A DNA stretch of 37,540 bases from Sphingomonadales bacterium (GCA_028870315.1 JAGWPW010000075.1:1-37540), one strand, 5' to 3'; shown: positions 1 through 10,618, numbered from the stretch's first letter. A program made the numbers and translations. Notes: generated by a model not told the origin, from the sequence alone.

Positions 1-1205
1 ACTACTATATCGAGCGTCTGCTCGACACCGCCGCGCGCGAGATGGGTATCGACCGCACCGAGATCCGCCGGCGCAACCATATCCAGCCCGCCCAGCTCCC
101 CTGGACCACGCCGGCGGGCACCGTTTACGACAGCGGCGATTTCCCGGCGATCCTCGACGAGGCGCTCGCCGCCGCCGACTGGGACGGCTTCCCCCGCCGC
201 AAGCGCGAAAGCCGCGAACGCGGCAAGCTGCGCGGCATCGGCATCGGTCAGTATCTGGAGGTGACCGGCCCGCCGGGGCAGGAAATGGGCGGCATCCGTT
301 TCGAGGATGACGGCACGGTGACCATCATCACCGGCACGCTCGATTACGGCCAGGGCCACGCGACCCCGTTCGCGCAGGTGCTGGCCTCGCGCCTCGGCAT
401 CCCGTTCGAAAAGATCCGCCTTTTGCAAGGTGATTCCGACGAATTGCTGGCCGGCGGCGGCACCGGCGGCTCGAAATCGCTGATGGCGAGCGGCACCGCG
501 ATCGCCGAGGGCGCGGAGCTCGTGATCGCCCAGGGCCGCAAGCTCGCCGCCCATCTGCTCGAAGCGGCCGAGGCCGATATCGACTTCGCCATCGGCGCGC
601 GTGGCGGGGAGTTCCGCATCGGCGGCACCGACCGCGCCATCGGGATCATGGCGCTCGCGGAACGGGTCCGCACCGCGCGCGATCTGCCGGCCGATCTGCC
701 GCGCACGCTCTCGGTGCGGCACGTGGCGAAGTCGCCGCCCTTCGCCTATCCGAACGGATGCCACATCGCCGAGGTGGAGATCGACCCCGAGACCGGTGTC
801 TTTTCCGTCGTGCGCTACGTGATGGTCAACGATTTCGGCACCATCATCAATCCGCTTCTGGTCGAGGGCCAGGCGCATGGCGGTGTCGCCCAGGGCATCG
901 GCCAGGCGCTGATGGAGCTGGTGCGCTACGACGAGACCGGCCAGCCGGTGACCGGATCGTACATGGACTATGCGCTGCCGCGCGCCGCCGATCTGTTGAA
1001 CTACGAGTTCCACAGCCATCCGGTGCCCTGCCGCACCAACGTGCTGGGCGCCAAGGGCTGCGGCGAGGCGGGCTGCGCCGGGGCGATGCCGTCGGTGATG
1101 AACGCGGTGGTCGATGCGCTGAGCGAATACGGCATCGCGCATATCGACATGCCGGCAACGCCCTTGCGCGTGTGGGAGGCGATCCAGGCGGCGCGCGCCG
1201 CTTGA
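1..1205 (+). CDS. Xanthine dehydrogenase family molybdopterin-binding subunit, 5' truncated
   Basis: C-terminal ~400 residues of the large subunit of a molybdenum hydroxylase (CoxL/XdhB type), which binds Mo-molybdopterin cytosine dinucleotide and hydroxylates or oxidises its substrate with water-derived oxygen. The reading frame is open from base 3, so the gene begins before the window; an ATG at 42 is only an internal Met. Visible family motifs are a glycine-rich AGGGTGGS segment and, near the C-terminus, GCGEAG, which carries the conserved active-site Glu. The N-terminal half with the substrate-specific loop is missing, so CO dehydrogenase, aldehyde oxidase and aromatic hydroxylase activities cannot be separated. 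FeS and FAD subunits would be expected upstream, outside the window. The acyl-CoA synthetase gene follows after 54 bases, suggesting one transcript. Family assignment is firm; substrate is unknown. Confidence 0.9.
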   Translation, partial: YYIERLLDTAAREMGIDRTEIRRRNHIQPAQLPWTTPAGTVYDSGDFPAILDEALAAADWDGFPRRKRESRERGKLRGIGIGQYLEVTGPPGQEMGGIRFEDDGTVTIITGTLDYGQGHATPFAQVLASRLGIPFEKIRLLQGDSDELLAGGGTGGSKSLMASGTAIAEGAELVIAQGRKLAAHLLEAAEADIDFAIGARGGEFRIGGTDRAIGIMALAERVRTARDLPADLPRTLSVRHVAKSPPFAYPNGCHIAEVEIDPETGVFSVVRYVMVNDFGTIINPLLVEGQAHGGVAQGIGQALMELVRYDETGQPVTGSYMDYALPRAADLLNYEFHSHPVPCRTNVLGAKGCGEAGCAGAMPSVMNAVVDALSEYGIAHIDMPATPLRVWEAIQAARAA

Positions 1206-1217
1206 CCCCGGCCGCCG

Positions 1218-1241
1218 GCCGCGATCACTCTCGATCGCGGC
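1218..1241. repeat. Intercistronic inverted repeat (9-bp stem)
   Basis: GCCGCGATC, a 6-base loop (actctc), then GATCGCGGC: a perfect 9-bp stem in the 54-base gap between the molybdenum hydroxylase gene and the acyl-CoA synthetase gene. No T-run follows, so it is not a classical intrinsic terminator. It could stabilise a processed 3' end or attenuate between cistrons; that role is inference. Confidence 0.5.
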
Positions 1242-1259
1242 GGCAGGCGGAGCGCGCGC

Positions 1260-2840
1260 ATGCAGGACACTCTGACCATCGGCCAGATGCTCGCCGCGCA
1301 GGCGCGGCTGTTCCCCGACCGCATCGGCGCGCGCGACCTCGACCGGGCCATGAGCTTTCGTCTCTGGAATTCGCGGGCGCGGCGACTGGCGAACGCGCTG
1401 CTCGGGCTCGGCCTCGGCAAGGGCGACCGCGTCGCGGTGCTCGCCTATAACCGCATCGAGTGGGCCGAGATCTACGCCGCGATCGCGAAGGCCGGGCTGA
1501 TCGCCGTGCCGATCAATTTCCGCCTGGTCGGCCCGGAGATCGCCTATATCCTGGAAAACGCCGGCGCGGCGGCGCTGATCGTCGAGGACGCGCTCGTCGG
1601 CGCGATCGAGCCGCTGCACGCCGCGCTGCCCTTCCCCGCGAGCCGGCTGATCCATCTCGGCCCCGCCTGTCCCGCCGGGTACCGCGACTACGAGGCGCTG
1701 ATCGAGGCCGCCGCCGATCGCGAACCGGAACAAAGCGTCGCACCCGCCGATCCCTGGACGCTGATGTACACCTCCGGCACCACCGGCCGCCCGAAGGGCG
1801 TGCTGCGCAGCCACAAGGCAACGGCGATCCTGGCCTTCGTCACCGCGATCGAGTTCGCGCTGCATCGCAACGACGCCGCGCTGCTGGTGATGCCCATGTG
1901 TCACGCCAATTCGCTCAATTTCCTGAGCGGCTTCGCCTATTGCGGCGCGACGACGGCGATCTATTCGCGCCGCAGCTTCGATCCCGAGCATTGCCTGCGC
2001 ACGCTCGCCGACACCGGAGCGAGCTTCACCTCGCTGGTGCCGACCCATTACATCATGATGCTTGGCCTCGCGGATGCGGTCTGGGCGCGGCACGATCTCG
2101 GCCGGGTCGCCAAGCTGCTGATCTCCTCGGCGCCGGCGCGGCCCGACACGAAGCGCGAGGTGATGGCGCGATTCCGCAATTCCGGATTGTTCGAGATGTA
2201 CGGATCGAGCGAGGCCGGCTGGGTCACGGTGCTGCGTCCGGATGAGCAATTCACCAAGCTCGGCTCGGTCGGGCGCGAATGCGTCGGCGCCGCACCGATC
2301 CGCCTGCTGGATGCGGACGGCAACGAGGTCGCGGACGGCGAGGCGGGCGAGCTTCATTCGAACAACCCGCACACATTCGACCGCTACTGGGAGATGCCAG
2401 ACAAGACGCGCGAGGCGTTCCGCGGCGATTATTGCACCGTGGGCGACATGGCCCGGCGCGATGCCGACGGCTACATCCATCTGGTCGATCGCAAGAGCAA
2501 CATGATCATCTCCGGCGGGGAGAACATCTATCCCTCGGAGGTCGAGGCGGTGCTCGGCGCGCATCCCGGCGTGCAGGATGTCGCGGTGATTGGCCTGGCG
2601 GACGCGAAATGGGGCGAGCGCGTGCATGCGGTGGTTGTCCCGCGCGCCGGCATGGCGCCGACCGAGGCGGAGCTGCTCGATTGGTGCAAGGACCGGATCG
2701 CCGGCTACAAGCGGCCCCGCGCCTGCACCTTCCTGCCCGAGGACCAGGTGCCGCGCACCGCCACGGGCAAGATTCTGCACCGCGTGCTGAAGGCGCAACT
2801 GACGGACGCCGCGCCGCCTGACCAGGGAGCGAAACGATGA
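1260..2840 (+). CDS. AMP-forming acyl-CoA synthetase
   Basis: Adenylate-forming acid:CoA ligase of 526 residues: it activates a carboxylic acid as acyl-AMP and transfers it to CoA in the cytoplasm. The phosphate-binding loop TSGTTGRPKG lies at residues 171-180, an adenine-binding YGSSEAG segment follows in the middle of the protein, and the C-terminal PRTATGK motif supplies the catalytic Lys at about 504. Length matches medium/long-chain or aromatic acyl-CoA ligases. The ATG at 1260 is preceded by a purine-rich GGCGGAGCG stretch. The stop codon overlaps the start of the next gene (ATGA at 2837-2840), so the two are translationally coupled. The neighbouring molybdenum hydroxylase and ThDP enzyme suggest a degradation pathway for a carboxylic acid; the actual substrate cannot be read from the sequence. 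Confidence 0.9.
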   Translation: MQDTLTIGQMLAAQARLFPDRIGARDLDRAMSFRLWNSRARRLANALLGLGLGKGDRVAVLAYNRIEWAEIYAAIAKAGLIAVPINFRLVGPEIAYILENAGAAALIVEDALVGAIEPLHAALPFPASRLIHLGPACPAGYRDYEALIEAAADREPEQSVAPADPWTLMYTSGTTGRPKGVLRSHKATAILAFVTAIEFALHRNDAALLVMPMCHANSLNFLSGFAYCGATTAIYSRRSFDPEHCLRTLADTGASFTSLVPTHYIMMLGLADAVWARHDLGRVAKLLISSAPARPDTKREVMARFRNSGLFEMYGSSEAGWVTVLRPDEQFTKLGSVGRECVGAAPIRLLDADGNEVADGEAGELHSNNPHTFDRYWEMPDKTREAFRGDYCTVGDMARRDADGYIHLVDRKSNMIISGGENIYPSEVEAVLGAHPGVQDVAVIGLADAKWGERVHAVVVPRAGMAPTEAELLDWCKDRIAGYKRPRACTFLPEDQVPRTATGKILHRVLKAQLTDAAPPDQGAKR

Positions 2841-4561
2841 AGGTGGATCCCGACAGCGTCGCCGCCTGGGTCGCCCGCGTGTTGCGCCGGCGCGGCGTGG
2901 AGCGCGTCTTCGCGCTCTGCGGCGGCCATATCATGCCGATCTGGATGCGTCTGGACGCGGAGGGCGTGCGGATCGTCGATGTGCGCGACGAACGCGCCGC
3001 CGTGCATATGGCACAGGCCCATGCCGAACTGACCGGCACGCTCGGGGTTGCGCTGGTGACGGCGGGACCGGGTGTCACCAACGCGATGACCGGCATCGCC
3101 AACGCCCATGTCTCGCGCGCGCCGGTGCTGATCATCTCCGGCACCAATCCGATGGCGCAGGAAAATCGCGGCGGGTTGCAGGACCTCGACCACACCCAAC
3201 TTGTGCGCGCGATCACCCGCTACGCGCGCACCGTGCGCGATCCGGCGCTGGCCCCGGCCGAGCTCGACGAGGCGATCGCGCGCGCCCTCGGCGAGGCCGG
3301 CGAGCCCGGCCCCGCCTATATCGACTTCCCGACCGACGTGGTGCGCCGGATCGTGCCGAAGCCGATGCAGCGCGAGGAGCATCTGCGCGCCAAGCCGCGC
3401 CCGGTGCTGCGCCCCGATCCGGCGCGCGCCGCCGAGGCGGCCGATCTGCTCTGGGGCGCCAAGCGGGTGCTGGTGATCTCCGGGCGCGGCGCGCGCGGGG
3501 CGGGACCGGAACTCGTTGCGCTGCTCGACCGGCTGGGCGCGGTCTATCTCGATACCGGCGAGAGCCGCGGCCTGGTGCCGGATTCCCATCCCTCGGTGGT
3601 CGCGGCGATGCGCGGGGCGGTGATGGGCGATGCCGATGTGGTGCTGACCGTCGGGCGGCGGCTGGATTTCCAGCTCGCCTATGGCTCGCCCGCGGTGTTC
3701 GGCGCCGCGCGCTTCGTGCGTATCGGCGACGTGGCGGGCGAGTTGCGCGACAACCGGCGCGGCGAGGTCGAGATCCTGGCCACGCCGGCCGAGGCGCTGC
3801 GCGCGGTGCTGGACGCGGCGGGCAACCGTACCGCCGCGATCGATCGCGCCTGGGCGGAGAAATTGCGCCAGGGCCACGCGGAGCGCGCGCGCAAGCTGCG
3901 CCAGACCATGGCCAGCGCGCCCGCCGGCGGCGACGGCAAGCTGCATCCCAACCGCGGGCTGGCGGCGTTGCAGGAGGCGATGGGCGAGGACGCGATCGCC
4001 ATCGTCGATGGCGGCGATTTCCTGAGCTTCGCGCGCGTCGGCCTGTCCGCGCCCACCATGCTCGATCCCGGCCCGTTCGGCTGCATCGGCGTCGGCGTGC
4101 CGTACGGCATCGCGGCCAGCCTGGCCTTCCCCGACCGTGCTGTGGTCGTGGCCTCCGGCGACGGCGCGTTCGGCTTCAACGCGATGGAGGTCGATACGGC
4201 GGTGCGTCACAAGGCGCCGGTGCTGATCGTGGTGGCCAATAACGGCGCCTGGCAGATCGAGGTGCACGACCAGACCGTGACCTACGGCAAGGTGGTCGGC
4301 ACGCGGCTGCAATTCGCCGATCACGCGGCGATGGCGCGCGGCTTCGGGATGCACGCGGAACGTGTGGAGACGGAGGCGGCGCTCAAGCCCGCGATCGCGC
4401 GCGCGCTGGCGAACCGTCCGGCGCTGCTCGATGTGGTGGTGACGCCGGAGGCGGTGTCCTCGGACGCCAAGACCGGGCTTGCCTGGGTGCCCGATCTGCA
4501 GCCGCTGGCGGCGTGGGACGAGGCGGAGCGGAAATACCGCGCCGGCGAAACCTCAGGCTGA
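2837..4561 (+). CDS. Thiamine-diphosphate-dependent enzyme, acetolactate synthase / 2-hydroxyacyl-CoA lyase-like
   Basis: 574-residue ThDP enzyme with the usual three domains. The conserved Glu that activates the cofactor is E52 in DERAAVHMA. The C-terminal ThDP/Mg motif starts with GDG at 441-443 and ends with NN at 468-469, the normal spacing. Family members include acetolactate synthase, benzoylformate decarboxylase, oxalyl-CoA decarboxylase and 2-hydroxyacyl-CoA lyase. The N-terminal CGGHIMPI and TAGPGVTN segments remind me of ILVBL-type proteins (2-hydroxyacyl-CoA lyase-like), but that is recall, not a search. No acetolactate synthase small subunit is adjacent, which argues against branched-chain amino acid synthesis. 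The ATGA overlap with the acyl-CoA ligase points to a CoA-ester substrate (inference). The last nine bases overlap the convergent IHF-type gene. Confidence 0.85.
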   Translation: MKVDPDSVAAWVARVLRRRGVERVFALCGGHIMPIWMRLDAEGVRIVDVRDERAAVHMAQAHAELTGTLGVALVTAGPGVTNAMTGIANAHVSRAPVLIISGTNPMAQENRGGLQDLDHTQLVRAITRYARTVRDPALAPAELDEAIARALGEAGEPGPAYIDFPTDVVRRIVPKPMQREEHLRAKPRPVLRPDPARAAEAADLLWGAKRVLVISGRGARGAGPELVALLDRLGAVYLDTGESRGLVPDSHPSVVAAMRGAVMGDADVVLTVGRRLDFQLAYGSPAVFGAARFVRIGDVAGELRDNRRGEVEILATPAEALRAVLDAAGNRTAAIDRAWAEKLRQGHAERARKLRQTMASAPAGGDGKLHPNRGLAALQEAMGEDAIAIVDGGDFLSFARVGLSAPTMLDPGPFGCIGVGVPYGIAASLAFPDRAVVVASGDGAFGFNAMEVDTAVRHKAPVLIVVANNGAWQIEVHDQTVTYGKVVGTRLQFADHAAMARGFGMHAERVETEAALKPAIARALANRPALLDVVVTPEAVSSDAKTGLAWVPDLQPLAAWDEAERKYRAGETSG

Positions 4562-4861
4562 GCCGCGCTTGCGCGCGGGCGGGCCGGCATTCACCCGCTC
4601 GCGCAATTCCTTGCCGGCCTTGAAGAAGGGCACGAGTTTCGGTTCCACCGGAACCGATTCCCCGGTGCGCGGATTGCGGCCGGTGCGGGCATCGCGCTGC
4701 TTGACCGTGAAGGCGCCGAAGCCGCGCAATTCGACGCGCTGGCCGCGGGCGAGGGCGCCAGTGATCTCGTCGAACACGGTGGCGACGATCCGCTCCACAT
4801 CGGCGGCGCGCAGATGCGGATTGGCGTCCGCGAGCTCGGCCATCAGTTCGGATCTGGTCAT
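4553..4861 (-). CDS. ihfB: HU/IHF family DNA-binding protein, IHF beta-like
   Basis: 102-residue histone-like DNA-bending protein. The beta-arm signature [23 protein letters not shown] is present, including the Pro-containing tip that intercalates into DNA, followed by the [12 protein letters not shown] helix typical of the beta subunit of integration host factor. The frame is open further upstream, but the ATG at 4861 follows an AGGGGAG ribosome-binding site and gives the standard MTRSEL N-terminus, so I chose it. A basic tail (PPARKRGSA) extends the usual C-terminus by a few residues. It lies alone between a convergent catabolic operon and thiC rather than after rpsA, the common ihfB setting, so it could be a second copy or a HU paralogue. 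Confidence 0.85.
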   Translation of the reverse strand: MTRSELMAELADANPHLRAADVERIVATVFDEITGALARGQRVELRGFGAFTVKQRDARTGRNPRTGESVPVEPKLVPFFKAGKELRERVNAGPPARKRGSA

Positions 4862-4955
4862 TGCCCCGCCGCTCCCCTGCCGGCGCGCGAGACGATGCCA
4901 GAACGACCCTGGTCGCGTCAAGTGCAACCTATTGGCGAACCACGCGTTTCCGCCA

Positions 4956-4979
4956 CCCGCGCGGGAAACCCCGCGCGGG
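4956..4979. terminator. GC-rich hairpin downstream of thiC
   Basis: CCCGCGCGGG, loop AAAC, CCCGCGCGGG: a perfect 10-bp stem, each arm itself palindromic, starting 11 bases beyond the thiC stop on the minus strand. There is no T-run, so it may act as a 3'-end stabiliser or a Rho-assisted terminator rather than an intrinsic one. Confidence 0.5.
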
Positions 4980-4990
4980 CGGGGATGGGG

Positions 4991-6940
<1,950 letters not shown>

Positions 6941-6943
6941 CTC

Positions 6944-6972
6944 ATCCTAGGGTCGCGCCGCGCCCGAGTCAA
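6944..6972 (-). promoter_or_regulatory. Sigma70-type promoter of thiC
   Basis: On the minus strand TTGACT (6972-6967) and TAGGAT (6949-6944) are separated by exactly 17 bases. Initiation about seven bases further on would fall near 6937, right at the 5' edge of the TPP aptamer, which is where the riboswitch transcript should begin. Confidence 0.7.
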
Positions 6973-7020
6973 AGCCCCCTCGCGGTTGCAGAGCCGACCC
7001 GCAGGCCTTAAGGAGCAGCC

Positions 7021-7098
7021 ATGCCCGCCCCCGGCCTTGCCCTTGGCGCAACCGGCGCGCGGCCCGCGGTGCGGCGGCCGATGGTCCCGCCGTCATGA
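7021..7098 (+). CDS. Putative 25-residue leader peptide coupled to the desaturase gene
   Basis: A short ORF (starts MPAPGLALG, ends MVPPS) with the best ribosome-binding site in this region, TAAGGAG at 7009-7015, five bases before its ATG. Its TGA stop overlaps the ATG of the following CrtI-like gene (ATGA at 7095-7098), and that gene has no recognisable Shine-Dalgarno of its own. The arrangement suggests that ribosomes finishing this ORF re-initiate on the desaturase. The peptide is rich in Pro, Ala and Gly, has no recognised domain and no hydrophobic segment long enough for a membrane helix. It may be only a translation-coupling device or a remnant of a lost upstream gene. Not a named family. 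Confidence 0.5.
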   Translation: MPAPGLALGATGARPAVRRPMVPPS

Positions 7099-8573
7099 GC
7101 CGGGTCTGCGTGATCGGCGCCGGTCTCGGCGGCCTGGCGCTTGCCATCCGCCTTCAGGCGCGCGGCATCGCCTGCACGCTGATCGAGGCGCAGGACCGCC
7201 CCGGCGGCTGGGCGCGCGGCTTCGAGGCAGAGGGTTTCACCTTCGACACCGGGCCGGCGGCGCTGGGCGAGCCGGCGCTGTGGCGCGAATTGTGGAGCGA
7301 TGCCGGGCGCGAGCTTGGCGACGATGTCGAACTGCTGCCGATCGCCCCCCTGTGCCGCTTCCACTGGCCCGATGGCGCGCAATTCGACCTTGTCGCCGAC
7401 GATGCCGCGCTGCTCCCCGAGATCGCGCGCATCGCGCCGGGCGATCTTGCCGGCTACGAGGATTTCGCAAGCTACACCGCCGAGGTCCAGGCCGAAGGGT
7501 TTCGCCACCGGCTCGCGGCCGGCGCCGGCTGGCGGCCAATGGCCGCAGCGATACCCGGATTGCTGCGCCTCCAGGCGTTCCGCTCGCTTCATGGGCGGGT
7601 TTCGGGCTTCGTCCGGTCCGAACGGTTGCGACAGGTTCTTGCCAGCTCGCCGCTAGTCACCGGCGGCAATCCCTTCACGGTGAGCGCGATCGCCGCGGCG
7701 GCCCACCGCCGCGAACGCGAGGTCGGGCTGTGGTATCCGCGCGGCGGCTTTTCGGCGCTGACGCGCGCCATGGCGGAGCTGTTCGAGGCGCTCGGCGGCG
7801 AACTGCGGCTGGGCGATGCGGTGCGCCGCATCCATCTTCTCGGCAACCGGGTCAGCGCGGTCGAATGCGCCAGCGGCTGGCACCAGCGGGTCGAGGCGCT
7901 GGCGATCGCCGCCGATCTGATGCACGCCTACCGCGATCTGCTCGATGGGCAGGCGCCGGGGCCGGCGGTGGCGCAAGGGCTCGCGCGGAGGCGCTGGTCG
8001 CCATCGGTGTTCACCGTCCATTTCGCGCTCGCCGGCAGCTGGCCGGGGCTGGCGCATCGCACGCTGATGTTCGGACCGCGCTTCAAGGCGCTGCTCGACG
8101 ATATCTTCGGCTTCGGCGTGCTGCCGCGCGATGCGATGATCTGGCTTTCGCACCCCAGCGTCACCGATCCCTCGCTCGCGCCCCCGGGCAAGAGCGTGTT
8201 CCAGGCGGTGATGCCGGTCGCGCATCTGGGCCATCTGCCGATCGACTGGGCGGCGGTGGGGCCACGCATCGCGGCGCGGATTCTCGACGAGATCGGGCGG
8301 CGCTTCATCCCCGACATCCACGACCGCATCCTGTTCTGCCGCAGCGCAACCCCGCGCGACCACGCCGCCACGCTCAACCTGTGGCAGGGCAGCGCCTATG
8401 GGCTCGAACCGCTGCCGGCGGCGGCGCTGTGGCTGCAACCGGCCACGCGCGACGCAAGGCTTGGCAATCTCTTCCGCGTCGGCGCCGGCATCCGCCCCGG
8501 CGCCGGGATCGCGGCGGTGCTCACCAGCGCCAGCCTTGCCGCGCGCCAGCTGGGCAGCGAGCTTGGCGGATGA
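7095..8573 (+). CDS. CrtI-like FAD-dependent phytoene desaturase family protein
   Basis: 492-residue FAD oxidoreductase. The N-terminal Rossmann motif is VIGAGLGGLALAIRL (residues about 5-19), followed by an acidic IEA at the end of the second strand and PGGWARGF. The C-terminal GNLFRVGAGIRPGAGI block is the second FAD-contact motif of the CrtI/CrtN/CrtD desaturases. These enzymes desaturate carotenoid backbones at the membrane; length fits CrtI (about 490). The sequence departs from typical phytoene desaturases in places (GWARG where GGRAY-like residues are common), so it may be a paralogue acting on another polyene. No phytoene synthase or cyclase gene is adjacent. It overlaps the leader ORF upstream and the LOG gene downstream by four bases each. 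Confidence 0.8.
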   Translation: MSRVCVIGAGLGGLALAIRLQARGIACTLIEAQDRPGGWARGFEAEGFTFDTGPAALGEPALWRELWSDAGRELGDDVELLPIAPLCRFHWPDGAQFDLVADDAALLPEIARIAPGDLAGYEDFASYTAEVQAEGFRHRLAAGAGWRPMAAAIPGLLRLQAFRSLHGRVSGFVRSERLRQVLASSPLVTGGNPFTVSAIAAAAHRREREVGLWYPRGGFSALTRAMAELFEALGGELRLGDAVRRIHLLGNRVSAVECASGWHQRVEALAIAADLMHAYRDLLDGQAPGPAVAQGLARRRWSPSVFTVHFALAGSWPGLAHRTLMFGPRFKALLDDIFGFGVLPRDAMIWLSHPSVTDPSLAPPGKSVFQAVMPVAHLGHLPIDWAAVGPRIAARILDEIGRRFIPDIHDRILFCRSATPRDHAATLNLWQGSAYGLEPLPAAALWLQPATRDARLGNLFRVGAGIRPGAGIAAVLTSASLAARQLGSELGG

Positions 8574-9151
8574 GGCGGCTCGCGGTCTATTGCGGCTCGG
8601 CCACCCCCGCCGATCCGCGCTTCACCGCGCTTGCCGCCGAGGTCGGCGATGGCCTCGCACGGCGCGGCATCGGCATCGTCTATGGCGGCGGCCGGCTGGG
8701 GCTGATGGGCGCGCTTGCCGCCGCCGCGCTCGCCGCGGGCGGCGAGGTGATCGGCGTCATTCCCGAGGCGCTCAAAACCCGCGAGATCGCCAATCCCGAT
8801 TGCACGCAGCTGCTGGTTGTCCCCGGGCTCCATGAACGCAAGCGCGCCTTCACCGACCTTGCCGACGGCTTCGTAACCCTGCCCGGCGGGGTCGGCACGA
8901 TGGACGAGCTGTGGGAAGCACTGAGCTGGGCGCAGCTTGGCTACCATGCAAAGCCGGTGGGTCTGCTCAACGCCTTCGGCTTTTATGAGACGCTGCTCAC
9001 CTTCTACCGCGAGATGGGCGAGGCCGGCTTCATCCGCGCGGCGCATCGCGCGATCCTCATCGCCGCGCCGCGCCTCGAGCTGCTGCTCGACGCGATGGCG
9101 GCGCATCGGCCGCACCCGCCGATCATCGCCATGGCCGCCGGCGATCTGTGA
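8570..9151 (+). CDS. LOG family protein (TIGR00730 Rossmann fold)
   Basis: 193-residue Rossmann-fold protein of the LOG / lysine-decarboxylase-like family. PGGVGTMDE at 105-113 is the diagnostic PGGXGTXXE motif, and HERKRAF at 88-94 matches the conserved M/L-HxRK segment. Characterised members are cytokinin riboside 5'-monophosphate phosphoribohydrolases that release the free base from nucleotide monophosphates; most bacterial members have no proven physiological substrate. The ATG overlaps the stop of the CrtI-like gene (ATGA at 8570-8573), so the two are translated together. Cytoplasmic, no signal peptide. Because some cytokinins and carotenoids both derive from isoprenoid precursors the pairing is suggestive, but it may be fortuitous. 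Confidence 0.9.
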   Translation: MRRLAVYCGSATPADPRFTALAAEVGDGLARRGIGIVYGGGRLGLMGALAAAALAAGGEVIGVIPEALKTREIANPDCTQLLVVPGLHERKRAFTDLADGFVTLPGGVGTMDELWEALSWAQLGYHAKPVGLLNAFGFYETLLTFYREMGEAGFIRAAHRAILIAAPRLELLLDAMAAHRPHPPIIAMAAGDL

Positions 9152-9181
9152 ACCGGGTGCTGGCGCTGCGCGCCGGGCTTG

Positions 9182-10441
9182 TCAGGCGATCGGCCGCGGC
9201 GTTCCGGGCGGCAACAGGCGGCGGAACAGCCGCCCGCGCTCGCTGAACAGCACCAGCGCCATCGCCAGCGTGCCCGCGCCCAGCAGCGCGATCGCCAGCG
9301 GCCGGGCGCTGCCGTCATAGGCCTGGCCCACGGCCGCGCCGAGGATCGCGGCGAGCGCGATGCGGATGAAGGCCTGCGCCGAAGCCGCCGCGCCCGCGGT
9401 TCGCGCGAAGGGCTGCATCGCGATCGAGGCGAAATTGGCGCCGATGAAGCTCATCATGCACATGTTGGCGGTCATCAGCGGCACGAAGCTCCACAGCGTC
9501 TCGCGCCCGCTCAGCGCGGTGGCGAGCTGAAGCGCGCTGACGAGACAATAGGTGATGAGCGCGGCATGCGATACCCGCCGGGCGCCGAAGCGCTCGACGA
9601 TCCGGGCATTGACGAAGTTGGTCGTCGCCATCGCCAGCGCCATCACCCCGAAGATCGTCGGAAAGCGGCTGCCGGCGCCGAAATGCTCGGCGACGAGCTG
9701 CTGCGCGCTGTTGATATAGCCCCACATCGCCGCCTGGATCAGCGCCATGCCGAAGACATAGCCCGCCGCGCCGCGCGTCACGACGATCGTCGCCATGGTC
9801 CGCACCACCATCGCCGGATGGACCATGCCGCGATGGCCGGGATCGAGCGATTCGGGCAGGCGCGCCCAGGCCCAGCCCAGCACCGCCAGCCCAAGCAGCG
9901 CCATCATCCCGAAGATCCAGCGCCAGCCGGCAACCAGCAGCACCGCCTGGCCAAGCGTCGGCGCGATCATCGGCACGATCATGAAGACCATCGCGATCGT
10001 CGATTGCAGCCGCGCCATGCGATCGCCCGAAAAGCGGTCGCGGATGATCGCCGGCGGCAGCACCGCGAGCCCGGCCGAGGCAAAACCCAGCGCCGCACGC
10101 GACACCAGCAGCGCATCGAAGCTGGTGACCAGCGCGGCCATCGCGGTGAAGACGACATAGCCCGCGACGCAGCCGAGCACCACCGGCCGCCGTCCGAAAC
10201 GGTCGGCGAGCGTTCCCGGCACCAGCGAGCCGGCGCCGGCGAAGATCAGATAGAGCCCGACAACGAGCTGGCGCTGGTTGGCGCCCGCCGCGCCGAGATC
10301 ATGCGAGATCTGCGCGAGCGCGGGCAGCATTGCATCGATCGCCAGCGCCTGCAGCGCCTGCAACAGCCCCATCAGCACGACGAATTCGCGCGCGCCGATC
10401 GTCCAGGCGGGTCGGGAAAGCTCGGCGCTCGGCGAATCCAT
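9182..10441 (-). CDS. MFS efflux transporter, Bcr/CflA-type
   Basis: About 419-residue inner-membrane transporter with roughly twelve hydrophobic segments. LQALQALAIDAMLPAL in the first helix, GTLADRFGRRPV as the loop 2-3 major-facilitator motif, and a central break near residue 200 are typical of the Bcr/CflA drug-resistance subfamily (proton-driven efflux of small drugs, sulfonamides, bicyclomycin or chloramphenicol in known members). The open frame continues 49 codons upstream with a charged, low-complexity sequence unlike the family. I prefer the ATG at 10441 (MDSPSAEL); the ATG at 10453 is equally possible. Neither has a clear ribosome-binding site. It lies tail to tail with the LOG gene (30-base gap). 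Confidence 0.85.
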   Translation of the reverse strand: MDSPSAELSRPAWTIGAREFVVLMGLLQALQALAIDAMLPALAQISHDLGAAGANQRQLVVGLYLIFAGAGSLVPGTLADRFGRRPVVLGCVAGYVVFTAMAALVTSFDALLVSRAALGFASAGLAVLPPAIIRDRFSGDRMARLQSTIAMVFMIVPMIAPTLGQAVLLVAGWRWIFGMMALLGLAVLGWAWARLPESLDPGHRGMVHPAMVVRTMATIVVTRGAAGYVFGMALIQAAMWGYINSAQQLVAEHFGAGSRFPTIFGVMALAMATTNFVNARIVERFGARRVSHAALITYCLVSALQLATALSGRETLWSFVPLMTANMCMMSFIGANFASIAMQPFARTAGAAASAQAFIRIALAAILGAAVGQAYDGSARPLAIALLGAGTLAMALVLFSERGRLFRRLLPPGTPRPIA

Positions 10442-10618
10442 CGCAAGGCCCATGGCGGCAGCCGCCGCGAAATGCCAGCGCGTTTGCCGGAAAACCCGCG
10501 TCCCCGCGCCTTCGCGCCCTCGATTCAGCCGGGCTTGTCGAAGGGCAAGGCGCGATGGAAAGGTCGCGCAAGCCGGCGGGCTTGCCATCGCCGAATGCGG
10601 CCCGAACGGGTGTGATAC

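Noticed and set aside
2705..4354. 549-codon minus-strand frame opposite the ThDP enzyme
   Set aside because: His/Arg-rich antisense shadow; the plus strand carries a complete ThDP motif set.
10533..10546. GCTTGTCGAAGGGC, similar to a short repeat often seen between sphingomonad genes
   Set aside because: Too short and only one copy in the window; cannot be shown to be a repeat here.
10569..10584. CAAGCC-ggcg-GGCTTG inverted repeat after the aldo/keto reductase
   Set aside because: Only a 6-bp stem with no T-run; too weak to call a terminator.
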